The notes beneath the pieces were generated by a model. It was not told the origin of the DNA. It ran no database searches and saw nothing but the letters and a program-made list of their open reading frames with translations. A DNA stretch of 64,000 bases from assembly GCA_033977485.1 (NCBI GenBank), contig CM066984.1, positions 110,465,191-110,529,190 on the forward strand. The letters are read 5' to 3'. Position 1 is the stretch's first letter. Each line of letters starts with the position of its first letter. Of the stretch, positions 46,804 through 58,445 are shown piece by piece. The position numbers and the translations under genes are program-made. The stretch is from Hydrangea macrophylla (taxonomy: Eukaryota; Streptophyta; Magnoliopsida; Cornales; Hydrangeaceae).

Positions 46804-49194
46804 TGTTGAACCTGCCAAAATGAGCCATATGCAAGCATAAGAACCTTTAAAGCATCCAGTCACTACACAGAAGAGTAAACAGTAAACCAACCTACTGCAG
46901 TAGCCAAAAGTAAAATCAAGACAGAACAGTTTAAGCAGTCCTCTTAACAGCAGGTGGTACTTAAGCACCAAGACCAGTAATCCAACCTAAAGAGTAGAAC
47001 AGGGGAGAAAATGTTCTTTATTAAGATTGTATTCCTTCAAAGAATATATGCTTAAATGGTGCCAACTCAATTTGTTTTTCCTTATTTTGTGTTTGGGTTC
47101 TCACTAATCTTAGGATTGCATGATGCTGAGTTCATACCTAAAGTTTGATTTCCAAGAGTTGTCATTTCTGCAATTCAATTTGCACAAGACTGTACATATA
47201 CATATGCCACCCTAGTATATATAACTTATTACGAATAGGTACAACTATAAATGATCTACCTAAACTTTTCAAATTAGTGTGCATGCCCTAGCATAGTAGT
47301 ACTATTAGGTTAACTTTGTGCACTCAACCCAGTGTTACTTGAAATGAGAATTGCTGCTGTACACAAATACACAGTTACATTATTTACTAAAAACATGGTT
47401 TGGCAAAGTAGGCCCCCTCCCCCATAAATGCAATAGAGAGAGATTAATTAAGACAGAATGTAATTGCTACGTATATCCAATACCAATTTCATTCATTAAC
47501 TAAATAAATATACATGACGCATCTTTTTTTGCTACATATTTTCAGACAGAAAGGAGTATACTAACCCAATGGATTACAAACAAGATACCACTCATTCAAC
47601 GAATTTTCGAATTCTCAATGTAGATGTAAAAACAGTAACCATAAGCATATGGTCCAAAAGATAAATCCAAGAAAACTATGAAACTCCATACATTATATTT
47701 AAATTTCAAAAAGGGAACCACTTACTTCTAAAATATATATATATATGTTAGATGTACTATAAATTTGAATATAGAGTTCACTTATATGTCAATTCCTATG
47801 GAGTTCTCCAATTTCCAATCCTATTACGGCACACACGAGCCCCCACACCCTAAACCCGCCCGATTGACAATAATATATAGTGCATTAAGAAACTCAGGAG
47901 AAAATATTCATTGTAAGGTTTTTTTTTTATAATTTATTTATGGCGTTGTCTAACAAGCCAATAAAATCTCATTATTTGAACATTTGGGCCTCCTAAATTT
48001 AGGGAAACATCCTTACACATCAGCAATACACCCAAATGTATTAGTAAGGTTACACGGATGACTTGGTAAATTTGTTAAATGAATATTTTCTCGAAACGCG
48101 TACTCTAGAAACATGAAAGTTGAAACAGACATGACTTGCAACACAAGTAAACTCAAAGCGTTTATGTGAAAACGATGGAATAGAAATCTCTTTGTAACTC
48201 ACAACTGTCAAAACCGATGGCTTTGTGGATTTTAATCTACATAAACACTAGAGAGACCACAAAAATACCCTTTAGAAATAAAGAAATAGACAATTAAATG
48301 GTGATAAACACCATTGATCGAGCCAACTATGGAAATGGACCCTCATTTCACTCTAGTTGGTCCCATCTTCAATTCTGCAAACTATGTAAAGACAATTAAA
48401 ATGCAAATGCAATGTATAGTATTCAAAACAGAGCAAATAAAACCAAAAAAACTACAGGAAGAGGTAAGCTGTAAGCATCCAACTTTCTATTTCTTATCTA
48501 CATTATTCAAGGCCCCATCAACGTATTTACCCTATAGACCAAAAATAGCAATCTGATAAAACACATAAATTCAAAAAGCACGTTAGCTCGTCAGTAATTG
48601 AAATGATGACACGATAAAGCAATACAGAGTCCATACCAGTCACTGCCCAATCCCAATAGGGTGGTAACGACGTAACGTAACAATACTCACTTTGCTTAGA
48701 GAACCCCTTGTCCGAGTTGTTACGCTAAACCCTAGCTAAAACCAAAACTGCGTGAAACAACAAAACTTCAAATTACAGTCCGCAAAATCCAAAAACCAAA
48801 AACAAAAATTAAAGACAAGTTCAAAGTAACCAGGTGAGAAATAGATCAAACCAGACACCAAAAAAAGCCCTAGGATTCGATGAAAAAACGTCAGAAATCA
48901 GGGACGGTGGCTTATATAGGCAGCATTTTGGAGCGAGATACTACTATTCATATATATATATATATATACATACATACATACATATAGGTACTGTTACGTG
49001 TTTGCATAGAGGTGTGATTACCAGAGTGCACCAAGACGAACTATCAGCAAAGTACTGGAAGTATGAAGAAGTTAGGAGAAGCTTTAAAGGACGGAGTAGA
49101 GTTTTGTAGAGAGAGAAACACGCCGGCGGAGCGGTGGCTCGGCCTTGTGCTTGAACGTTGCTCTCTCTCCCTCTGTGTATGTGTATGCGTGTGC

Positions 49195-49229
<35 letters not shown>

Positions 49230-49230
49230 C
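46804..49230 (-). other. Probable MORC 5' leader, intron and promoter
   Basis: Just before the start codon is an acceptor TTTTGGCAG|GTTCAACAATG (exon from 46811). A plausible donor is AAGCAAA|GTGAGTATTG at 48691/48690, which would give a leader exon from about 48691 up to ~49150 and a 1.88-kb leader intron. The leader contains AAACCCTA at about 48727 (on the plus strand), a telo-box-like word. Further up is a (GT)n(GA)n tract at 49178-49230. No coding potential is seen in 46972-49230; the intron is otherwise AT-rich. The exact start is unknown. Confidence 0.45.
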
Positions 49231-49439
49231 GCACGGAGAATTTTTCTTTTTGAGGCGAGTGTCACTCACCAGTATATATATAAATAATAACCCTTCAAAC
49301 AATGACATTTTACGTAATGCCCTCTAGGACCGACCAAGCAGTTAGTGCCAGTTGGATCCTCTAATGCGCCAGTAACAAATCATACCCTTGCTCGCGAGTA
49401 GAGAAATTATTATTCACTAAGGGAGAAATTATTCACTGA

Positions 49440-49803
49440 GGCCGTCACGCCATATTAGCATGTTGATGTGGTGTGACCATTTAATCTCAACCACCCACTT
49501 TCCTCCTTCTTTCAGGGGATCATGACAAGTGGGACTAATGTTAGGCACGCATCACAAACCACAATATCAACCACACAAAGCACATAGCACCACATTTAAG
49601 GACAAGGCACCTTAATAATGATATGTATCATGTGCTTTAAATATGGGGCATTATGCTTTAAATGTGTTACTTTGTGAGTGTGTGATTATCAGATTTAAAA
49701 TTTAATTTCTACTAACCACTTGTTATGATTTTTTTTTTAAGGATGGGATAAGTAGGTGGTTGGAATTAAATGATCACACCACATCAACATGCTGACGTGA
49801 CGG
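49440..49803. mobile_element. Fold-back MITE, about 364 bp
   Basis: Inverted termini of about 55 bp: CCGTCACGCCATATTAGCAT on the left and the complement of ATGCTGACGTGACGGG on the right, with TGATGTGGTGTGACCATTTA against TAAATGATCACACCACATCA. No clear duplication found. Located just beyond the MORC promoter. Non-coding. Confidence 0.75.
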
Positions 49804-49804
49804 G

Positions 49805-50400
49805 ATTGCAGTTGGCTGCTTCGATGGGAGCACAATAAGTCCAAGGGTACAAGGACTCCCAGCTCATGGTCAATCAAGTCAATCAAGAGTATGAAGCTCA
49901 TGAAGATAATATGGTAACCTACCTAGCCCTCGTCCGAACAGTTAGCCCACCTCAAGCGGTGTGACATGTCGGCTCATAATACCACGTGATTTGACAAAAA
50001 CGGATAATACAAGAGTCGATCAGTTAACCCGCCTTGCCTCATCCTCCGAGTCAACCTTATCTGGGATAAGGATAGAGTACTTACTCAAGCCCAGTGTAGT
50101 CGACTTAGAAGGCATGAAGATCAAACTGGTCGCTTTAGGGCCCAGCTGAATGGATCCGATAGTAACATTCCTCATAATTGGAGGCTTACCAGACGGAAAG
50201 GATGAAGCCCGACGGATAAGATACCGGGCGGCCAGACACCACCTCGTTGATGGTATCCTCTACAAAAGGGGGTTCTTTATTCTGTATCTCCGGTGCATCC
50301 ACCCTACACATGTCTAAGGAATCTTGCATGAAATCGATGAAGGAGTGTATGGAAGCCATATTGGAGGTCGGACACTCTCCCGATGGCCCGCGATTCCCAA
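49805..50400 (+). pseudogene. Broken Ty3/Gypsy pol fragment (RNase H to integrase)
   Basis: The plus strand shows, in shifting frames with stops, pieces typical of the plant Ty3/Gypsy RNase H-integrase junction: a VNQV..EYEA word near 49870-49895, a DQLTRLASS word near 50015-50043, and a later stretch with EARRIRYRAARH-like sequence near 50205-50240 followed by a zinc-finger-like integrase start near 50320-50370. The family is probably Tat/Athila-like. Frameshifts and stops are scattered, so it is dead. No LTRs of its own are identifiable. Confidence 0.75.
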
Positions 50401-50462
50401 TAATATGTCGAGCGGTGTGACATGTCGGTTCATAATACCACGTGATTTGACAAAAACGGATA
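49955..50462. repeat. 52-bp direct repeat bracketing the pol fragment
   Basis: 49955-50006 and 50411-50462 (starting AGCGGTGTGACATGTCGG and ending CAAAAACGGATA) are identical except for one base. The first copy is in its proper place within pol; the second follows the integrase piece, where it does not belong. Confidence 0.85.
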
Positions 50463-50540
50463 TATTGAATATTTTTTCCTAACTAACCCACATCTTTCCA
50501 TATTTGCACTCTCATTTCTTTCATTCCACTTGTGGGTGCA

Positions 50541-50723
50541 GTGAGAAGTGCTAGGCACACATCCTAAACCACACCTCAAATTACATCCTATGCTTTAAAT
50601 GCATGTACTTGTGCTGTTTGAATTTTTCACATTTTTCTGTGTACCACTTAAACAGCGCAGGGTACATGTATTTAAAGCAAAAGTGTGATTTGAGGTGTGG
50701 TTTGGAGTGTGTGCTTAGCATTA
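50541..50723. mobile_element. Mutator-type MITE, 183 bp, 11-bp duplication
   Basis: Inner inverted repeats AAACCACACCTCAAATTACA and the complement of GTGATTTGAGGTGTGGTTTG; flanking direct repeat TTGTGGGTGCA (50530-50540 and 50724-50734). The flanking sequence TTTCATTCCACTTGTGGGTG also recurs at about 50949, showing a local duplication of the target region. Confidence 0.75.
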
Positions 50724-50974
50724 TTGTGGGTGCAATTAAATGGCGAGTACATCACACGAACACCTCTTGTAATGCTATCTTGCCACGGAGGACAGATGAA
50801 TTAGAGGAAAAAATAAAAAAAAGGTAATTAATCAAAAGTCCTTGATGGCATAAATTTTTGGTATTTAATCCACGTGCTAAAACTTTCTAATGATCAGTCC
50901 TTTGTATTAGTTTTTGACAAAACTACCCATACCTAAGTACTCGCATTTCTTTCATTCCACTTGTGGGTGCAAGT

Positions 50975-51654
50975 CTGACGGGACGGATCGGAAATAGGCT
51001 TTTCGGGGAAAAAAAAATCAAAATTCCAAAATGTGTTCCTACTCCGATTCCGGAAATTCAAAATTTTCATTTTCCATTCTGATTCCGAACTTTCGGAATT
51101 TCGGAATTTTCAGAATGATCAAAAATTTTCAAAATTTGAAAATTTCAAAAATTTTGTAAATTTTCAATGCAAGCTACTAGCTTGGAACTAATGTGGTGAT
51201 AGCTTGGAACTAATTTATAGACTCAGCTTCCTCATCTTGCTTCCTTGCTAACCGATGTGGGACAAATGTAAAGCAAGTTCGGAAAATTTTCAGAATAATT
51301 CATAAAAATTCCGAAAAATATTTTTTGGTATATTTTCGGAATTCTCAAAATAATTTCGATTCCAATTCAAATTTTTTTCAGAATTCAAAATGCATTTTCA
51401 TTTTCCGAAATCGTGGTTTTCCGGAATAGAATCGGTCGGAATCGAAATTTATGTTCCAAATTACACCCCTAATTCCACTAGAGGCCAACTTGTACTATTT
51501 GTAATTAACTTCTTTTTTTTTCAAATTTTAAAAAATCTTAACTTTCATTTTATGAATAAATATTTTTTAAATTTTTTTTAATGAAATTCTAAAGAGAAAA
51601 AAAAGTTATGTGAAGCTTCACGTAAAAAAAGTTTTGTGAACTTCACATTGAAAG
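50975..51654. other. Gene-free stretch with GAAATTTTC-type simple repeats
   Basis: 50990-51480 is dense in short words such as TTCCGAAATT and AAATTTTCAAAATT and ends TTACACCCCTAA; this resembles hAT-type small elements with internal simple repeats, but no ends were confirmed. 51480-51654 is AT-rich and empty. Confidence 0.35.
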
Positions 51655-52264
51655 TGTCATGCCCCGACGTAGCATAATTCAGGAAAGCATTTAATTTCCT
51701 TTATGGACTCGTAGGTCGTGACAAGTGAGAATGTCCAATTGTCTCTGCAACAGATAACTTAAAAACATTTCTAAAGAGAAGGATACTAAATAAACATAAG
51801 CTCTGAATTTAAAACTTACTAAACTATTACATCAGTTCAAGTCTTATGGCACAAACTGCCCTTATTCAAATATCTAATAAAGTGTTTATTACATCACCAA
51901 AATAAAAAATACATAAGGAATATAATTAGCCCTCCTGGAAAGTCTCTTAACTCTAAGTAGCATAGTCAAAATACTCTGGCTGCTCCTGACCTGGAAAATC
52001 TGGACGTAGAGTCTAGTACGCATCAACGCCGTCAGCTTATACAAGCTGGTGAGCAAAATAAACATATGCTCGTAATGTATATATAAGCATATAACAACAT
52101 TACAGTTTAAATCGTTAAAACAATAATAAATTCAAGGTTCCAACTCCAACATATCACACAGGAAGATAAGAAGCAATAAATATGTGACCATGCATGAACA
52201 ATGTATCATCTCATCTTTTTGACTCTTTTCTCTCGACAAACTCGATTCAAACCTACCATTACCC

Positions 52265-52880
52265 CAGATACCAGGAATAATATCCGATCAGCATCCGAGT
52301 TGCACACTACACAGTCGCCTCAGATACCAGGAATAATATCCGATTGATATCTGGGTCACACAACACATCGTCACCTTAGATACCAGAAATAATATTCGAT
52401 CAGTATCCAAGTCGCACACCATACCATCGCTTCAAATACCAGGAATAATATCCGATCAATATCTGAAACGCGCGCCTTAGATATCAGGAATAATATCCGA
52501 TCGATATATAAGTCGTACACAACACTGTCACCTTGGATACCAGGAATAATATCCGATCAGTATCCAAGTCGCACATCATATCATCGCTTCGGATACCAGG
52601 AATAATATCCGATCGATATCCGAAACGCGCACCTTAGATATCAGGAATAATATCCGATCGATATCTAAGTTGTACATAACACTGTCGCCTCCAATACCAG
52701 GAATAATATCTGATCGATATTGGAGTCGCACACCATACCATCGATTCAGATACAAGGAATAATATCCGATCAATATCTAAATCGAGCGCATCAGGTACCA
52801 GGAATAATATCCGATCGATATCTGAGTCGTACACAACACCGTCACTTCCAATACCAGGAATAATATCCGATCGATATTGG
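52265..52880. repeat. Minisatellite with AGGAATAATATCCGATC core, 12 copies
   Basis: The core AGGAATAATATCCGATC begins near 52270, 52326, 52382, 52438, 52482, 52538, 52596, 52640, 52697, 52752, 52799 and 52855 (the third and tenth with changes). Units are mostly ~56 bp with some of 44-47 bp. Each unit has a short inverted element (GATACC/GGATATC around CCGATCGATATC). The related LTR at 1817-4723 lacks this expansion, so it arose after the two split. Confidence 0.85.
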
Positions 52881-53334
52881 AATCGCACACCAGACTGCCA
52901 CGCTTTACTATTTTCACGCTTTCTCACACACCATGTATGTCGACTCCACCTTTACCCTATCATGTATGTCAATGTCCATGAAATTGTAACACCAAACAAA
53001 CGTACGAGAAATCAAGTCTTTTTATTCTTCTTTATTAACAAGGTACAATGTACTTAGAATCATTAAGTTAGCACCCACGATCTAAATTATCAAGTCATAT
53101 ATGAACCAAGAGGTAAATTCATCAAAAACTACATTAATACGCTTTTACAACTACTAGTACACAAGCATGTTTACTTTGAAGCAATGCCCTTAAAAATGAG
53201 CTGTAATTTTATGGATGAATTACATATCAAATGAAAAGGTTTTTGAGTCTATTTTCCAACGCTAACGGTGCGCCTTTTTGAGTTTTCTAGAGGAAGTTAT
53301 GACCGTTTTAGTAAAAGTCGTCAGTGCTGAAATA

Positions 53335-53370
53335 TACCAATCGATTAATAATCATACCAATCGATTGGTA
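53335..53370. repeat. Pair of TACCAATCGATTGGTA boxes, 20 bp apart
   Basis: TACCAATCGATTAATA starts at 53335 and the perfect 16-bp palindrome TACCAATCGATTGGTA at 53355. Spacing is 20 bp, the same as in the CAGTCGACTG arrays, but with a different motif. Confidence 0.75.
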
Positions 53371-53742
53371 TCAGTAGTTTCTCCCCTGTTACGAATTTAA
53401 AGCCTATTTTTGACCCATTTCTGAATTCTGCTTCGACCAAGACATGTAATATATGGATTTCTTCGTTTTTCCGCAAGGATTACAAATATGTGATCGGTTT
53501 TAACTAATTTCAATTGTAGCTCTCGGATTTCACGTAAAACCGAGAGGTGACAAAACTTTAAATCAACAATACGTCGCGATACGGATGAATCATTTCGTAG
53601 GATTCGAACCACAGCTTATTTGGACTAGGATCTTTCATTCCCAACTTACAGAAATGGTTTTGGTTTAGTTTCATAAAACTCCAACTTTCAAGCTCCCATG
53701 GTGTATGTATATATATATATATACACACATATTTATACTGTA

Positions 53743-53783
<41 letters not shown>

Positions 53784-54394
53784 CGTTGGGAGTGAGTTTA
53801 TAATACTCACAGAGGTGATTATTCAGAAAATTTGAGACCGAGAATTTTTCGTCGTGAATTCCATCGTTCAATTCCTACTCCTCCGTCTTGAACTATATAT
53901 CTATGTATGTATTTATATAAATTGTGTATGTATATATCATATATAAAGGTTGTGTATATGTATCTTTAGAGAACAAAAGATAAATGAGAGAATTTGAGAA
54001 TGATTGAGAGTTATGAGAGAATTGAGAGACTGTGAGAGGAAGACACAAACATATATACTGTAATATAGATTTGGGCTCCAAGCAACAAGTGGGTTTCGCC
54101 CGATGTGGTTGAGCTCACGTGCTCCCACACCCCAAACGCGGTAAAGACGCAGCTTAAAATAAAAACTGGTATTTTCGCGGTGCCCGCGAGTACAACAAAA
54201 ATATATAAAATAATATTAGCGTAGGAAATAAATTTCCAGTTGTTTAAAAAGTATAGATACAGTTTCAAATCCATTGAAAGTATTTTCTATATTTATGGAA
54301 ATTATGATTTAACCCCAAGTAAATATTTATTAATAGAAATAAAACGAAATACTCATTTATTAAAGAAAACAAAAGTATAGGGTGTTACATAAAG

Positions 54395-55248
54395 GTCAGT
54401 GAAATCTCAGATAAAAAAGATTGAAAATTTAATCAATTTAATGTTTGTATTGTACCATATATCTGTCTTAAGCTATCCATTGGATGCATATGAACTCAAA
54501 TGTATTAACTACACCTATTGGAGTTGAGTACAACATTAAACATTATGTGAAAACTCAAAAAGTCTGCCTAAGTTTACTGAAAAAAGTACGTAAAATTTCA
54601 CATAACTTTGTCTAGTAATGCTATACTTTTCAAATTTGTATTTCGGTTCACAACGCATGAGACAGTGGACCCACTTGATTTTTATTAAAAGATATTGAAG
54701 TGTTTCCATCATTATTGAAGTTTGTTTCACTACCACATTTGAAATACAAATTTTGGGAAGCACAGTATTACTCAACTTAACCACACTCCAATTAGTTTAA
54801 AAATTATATAAAATTAGTGAAAATCCCTCAAAGTAATCTTCCAAAGGTTAGAAGATAAATTATTTTTATCATTTTGTGAAAAGGAAAAAGAGGTGAAATG
54901 CCAAATTTGCCCAAAAAGAAACCCGCCCACCGGCTCCCCACTCTTCCTTAAGAACATATTAAAAAATATATATATGATGTGGCGCTCGCACGGTATGAGT
55001 GGCCATACCATAGACACTCCTATTTCGAAAAACGTTTTTAAACTTTAAATCTCCATAATCTTTGATCTACAATTCTATTTTTCTCAAATTTTATATCATT
55101 GAAATCGTGTCAACAAGAGTTACAAAACTAGTTCCATTATTGATATGTTTTAAGCAAAATATATATATATATATATATAAGTAAAATTTCACTCGAAAAC
55201 ATAAATATTAATTGAAATTTCACTTAATATTCGTAGACGTGTTCAGCC
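54395..55248. other. AT-rich spacer with a weak fold-back
   Basis: 54612-54772 has inverted words (TTTTCAAATTTGTATTTC left, TTTGAAATACAAATTTT right) as in an old MITE. A (TA)n tract is at 55159-55180. Otherwise nothing is recognised. Confidence 0.35.
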
Positions 55249-55851
55249 ACATGTAGACACACGGCCTCCGGGGTCCACCCCCCTTTCTGGGGTTTCGGAA
55301 TTTATTTTCCTTTGAAATATTTGTAGAAAAGAAATTATGTGAAAACAGATACAGAGTCGCCACTTGGCCTTTAGGGAACCAAGAAACTCAATTTTGACTC
55401 ACCCAAACGGATAAAGTACACTAGCCCTTCATAAACAAAGAACTTGGCTTGGGGTTTTGATACGAAGAGGAATGAGCCTTTGTCACGACTAAAACACCCT
55501 CAACTCGCCCCGTCTTTCAACGAGCCTCAATTAGCATCCAAATATTCATCTTATACTATATTTGATTCGGCATTTAATATTTATGATAGGTATATTACAT
55601 TGCATAAGAATCTTGAAATGGAAGATCAAAGGATAAGAAATCATTAATAAGATCTAAGCCAAATATCACACAATGCAAAGTGAAAGATCACACATAACAA
55701 ACCTAGGAAAAATCATCTAATCACATATCAAGTAATCAAGTTTTCCTAATCTAAGAGGGGACATGGATTGTTCTTGAAACAAATAATCAAAGAAATTAAA
55801 AATGTGCTTAGCAAGCTAGAATGTATGTACGTTGATTCTTGAGATGAGGAG
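55249..55851. mobile_element. Tat/Ogre-like retroelement fragment, left of an LTR insertion
   Basis: ATGTAGACACACGG near 55250 and ACAGAGTCGCCACTTGG near 55352 resemble the LTR end and untranslated leader of plant Tat/Ogre Ty3/Gypsy elements, recognised from memory of such leaders rather than from a domain. The sequence stops where the LTR at 55852 begins. No coding domains are seen. Confidence 0.4.
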
Positions 55852-56193
55852 TGTAATACCTTGTATTTCTTTTTCGTTAATAAATAAATATTATGTTTCA
55901 TTTCCATGAATATTTCTTTTGCTTCTAGTAATAACTATTTATTTAGGGTCAAACCGTGATTTTCATAAATATAGAAAATGTTTTCTATGGTTTTGAAAAC
56001 AATATCTATATTTTCTGTATAAACCATAATTTATTTCCTACACTAATATGTTTTCTGTATTTTTATTTTCAAACGTATAATTCCAGTTATTATTTTTAAG
56101 CTGCGACTATATTGCATTTTAGGTGTGGAAGCACGTGAGCTCGACCACATCGGGCGAAATCCACCAATTGCTTGGAGGCCACAATAGTGAGTT

Positions 56194-56236
<43 letters not shown>

Positions 56237-56541
56237 ATCAGTCTCTCAATCTCTCACAATTCACTCTCTGTAACTCTCTTTCTCTCTCAATTTTCTCCCC
56301 CTCTTTCAAGAACACAAACACACATAGTTTGTATATTTATATATCTATACTCATATATATGTATATATATATAGTTCAAGAACGGGAAGAGAACTCTAAC
56401 GATGGTTTATTCGGCGAAAATTCTCGATCTCCAATTTCTGTCCAATTACCCTCAGTGAGTATTATGAACTCACTCCCAACGTGTATATGTGTATATTGTT
56501 GTATTTATAGAGATGTATATACATATATATATATATATACA

Positions 56542-57612
56542 CTAGTTGGAGTCCTGCGCGTTGCGCAAGAAATTTAATTGTGTCGTTTCATGTGATTAAG
56601 TGGATGTTAAAAGTGTATAATAAAATGTTAAAACAGTTAAATAGGAAAGTGTAAATATAACTATTTAATCTAAAACTCTTCTCACGAAAGAAGTTGATAA
56701 TTCCAATTATCTTATAAATGAATAGTAAAGGTACCTAATAAAGCGCCACTAAAAATATATGACACAAGTAGGGTATTTCCTCTGGAAAAAAAGGGCATGA
56801 ATGTGTTTGGACGCCTTAATTGATATTCGAATACAATCTATAAATCCTAAATTTGAGGAAAAAAGTTGACCAAAATATAAATATTAGTGACCAATTCATA
56901 ATAGCTACTAAAATAGCCACTTTATTTGACATTTTAAATATACCAGAACTTAAATTTTAGAGAAGAAGTTGACCAAAATGTGCAATTAGTGACTAATTCC
57001 TAAATAGCCACTAAAATAGTCACTTTTTAAAACTTTTTTTAAGTGAATAATAAATATCCGAAAACTTGCTGACCTAAATGCAATTACACATATTACAATA
57101 TATAAATCCTAAATTTGAGAGAAGAAGTTGAGCAATTTGTAAATATTAGTGATCAATTCCTAAATAATCACTAAAACAGCCACTTTTTACTTTTTTATGA
57201 AGTGAATAATAAATATCCCAAAAAATATTGACCCAAATGTAATCAGACACAAATGTTGATTGAAACCTCATTTGAGAGAAGAAGTTGACCAAATTGTAAA
57301 TATTAGTGATCAATTCCTAAATAGCCACCAAAATAGCCACTTTTGTTGACTTTTTTTGAAGTCAATAATAAATATCCCAAAAATTGTTGACCCAAATGTA
57401 ATTAGATACAAGATTGTTGATTAAAACCTCATTATTATATTAAATAAAATTTCAGAAGCTGACTTGAATGTAATTATTTGTCCAAAATGACAGATTCACC
57501 CTTAGACAAATCAATATATCCTTACGATGTATAGACAGATATATGGGTAATTATGGTGTAGTGAAGGGCAAAAGAGGAAGTTCATATTTTTTGACGTGCT
57601 TGTTTATTCGTT
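56542..57612 (-). mobile_element. Helitron-like insertion
   Basis: The left end is A|CTAGTTGGAGTCCTGCGCGT. On the minus strand this reads as a TGCGC-AAC-GCGCA hairpin followed about 11 bp later by CTAG and then host T, which is the layout of a Helitron 3' end. The right (5') end should be TC on the minus strand but cannot be placed exactly in the TA-rich flank. A CACTA-type reading (CACTA at 56540, TAGTG near 57623) is an alternative. It interrupts the LTR and has no Rep/helicase gene. Confidence 0.5.
56858..57480. repeat. ~158-bp tandem repeat, about 3.5 copies
   Basis: The word GAAGAAGTTGA followed by AAATATTAGTGATCAATTCC and AAATAGCCACTAAAATAGCC starts at 56858 (short first unit), 56962, 57121 and 57278, so full units are 159 and 157 bp. 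AT-rich and non-coding, inside the Helitron-like insertion. Unit length is in the range of plant satellite monomers. Confidence 0.85.
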
Positions 57613-57999
57613 TGTATAGTATAGTGTATATATATATATGTAATTGCCATGAAAGCTTTGAAAATGGAGTTTTGTGAAAGTTAATCAAAATCAATTTCGT
57701 GAATTGGGAATGAAAGATTTTAGTCCCAATAAGCTACGGTTCGAATACTATGGCTTAATTCATCCGTATCGCGACGTATTGTTAAATTGAAGTTTTGTCA
57801 CTCATACTTAAATCGCAAAAATCGATAGATACAATTCGTATTAGTTTAATCCGATCGCGTATTCTTAATCTACGCGGAAAAACGAAGAATTTCATATATT
57901 ACATGTCATGTTTGCTTCTGATTTGCGAAATGGGTCAAAAATAGCTTCAAAAATGAAAACAGGGGAAAACCCACGAAGAAGATGAAGTCTCTGCATGAA

Positions 58000-58115
58000 C
58001 TCGCGCGCGCGACCTGTGTAATTTTTGGTACTTAGAAAAATTTTATAAGGAAAATTGAAAAATGAGCATATCGCGCGAGCGACCCCTCGCGCAAGCGGCC
58101 CGCGCGCGCGACCAG
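58000..58115. repeat. CG-rich palindrome boxes in the truncated LTR
   Basis: TCGCGCGCGCGACC at 58001, TCGCGCGAGCGACC at 58070, then TCGCGCAAGCGGCC at 58088 and GCGCGCGCGACC near 58103. Spacings of the last three are about 15-18 bp. Corresponds in position to the array at 3092-3370. Confidence 0.7.
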
Positions 58116-58445
58116 ACAGTTTCTGGTTTTTGTTTGTTTTCTTATAAGAGACTGTTTGGACTAAGTTTTAAAAAATTTTAAAGTTTTGTTTGGGTAATAT
58201 ACTAAAGCATAATTTGTTTTGTTACGTTTTGGTTATAAATGAATGATTATGGTTTCGGTCCTACTCATATATACATGGCTATCATTCCTAGTACTTTATA
58301 TGTTCTGTATATAGTTACATGTCATTCATGTGGAGTCAGTTGTACATGCATGGTTAGTGATGGTCAGTGCGAAAAAGAATATGTGGTTGCGATTGTGTGT
58401 GGACACTCCCTGGTAGTGGTGTACCAAAGTGTGAAATGTAAAAAA

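Larger units (their letters stand above)
51655..54389 (-). mobile_element. Solo LTR (2735 bp), relative of the one at 1817
   Basis: Starts TGTCATGCCCCGACGTAGCA and ends GGGTGTTACA; flanks GAAAG (51650-51654) and TAAAG (54390-54394), a 5-bp duplication with one difference. On the minus strand it begins TGTAACACCC. The first ~70 bp nearly match 1817-1885, and 54160-54060 matches 56100-56180 on the other strand. It contains a 12-copy minisatellite (52265-52880), a pair of TACCAATCGATTGGTA-type boxes (53335-53370) and (TA)n/(CA)n tracts near 53710-53780. No proteins. Confidence 0.85.
55852..58445 (+). mobile_element. 3'-truncated LTR carrying an insertion
   Basis: Begins TGTAATACCTTG. 56040-56500 and 57615-58440 line up with the minus strand of the LTR at 51655 and with 1817-4723 (for example GTGAGCTCGACCACATCGGG; TTGGGAATGAAAGAT; TCATTCATGTGGAGTCAG). 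The stretch 56542-57612 has no counterpart in the relatives and is an insertion. The expected 3' end (..GTGACA) and the second AGGAG duplication are missing; similarity stops near 58445, so about 0.7 kb was lost. A CG-rich palindrome group lies at 58000-58115. Confidence 0.7.

Noticed and set aside
48834..49308. Several short frames around the MORC upstream region
   Set aside because: They cross (TA)n, (GT)n and (GA)n tracts and overlap on both strands; the region fits a promoter and leader.
56540..57627. CACTA transposon (CACTA at left, TAGTG at right)
   Set aside because: Only the five terminal bases agree, with no longer inverted terminus; the hairpin plus CTAG layout fits a Helitron end better. 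Kept as an alternative.
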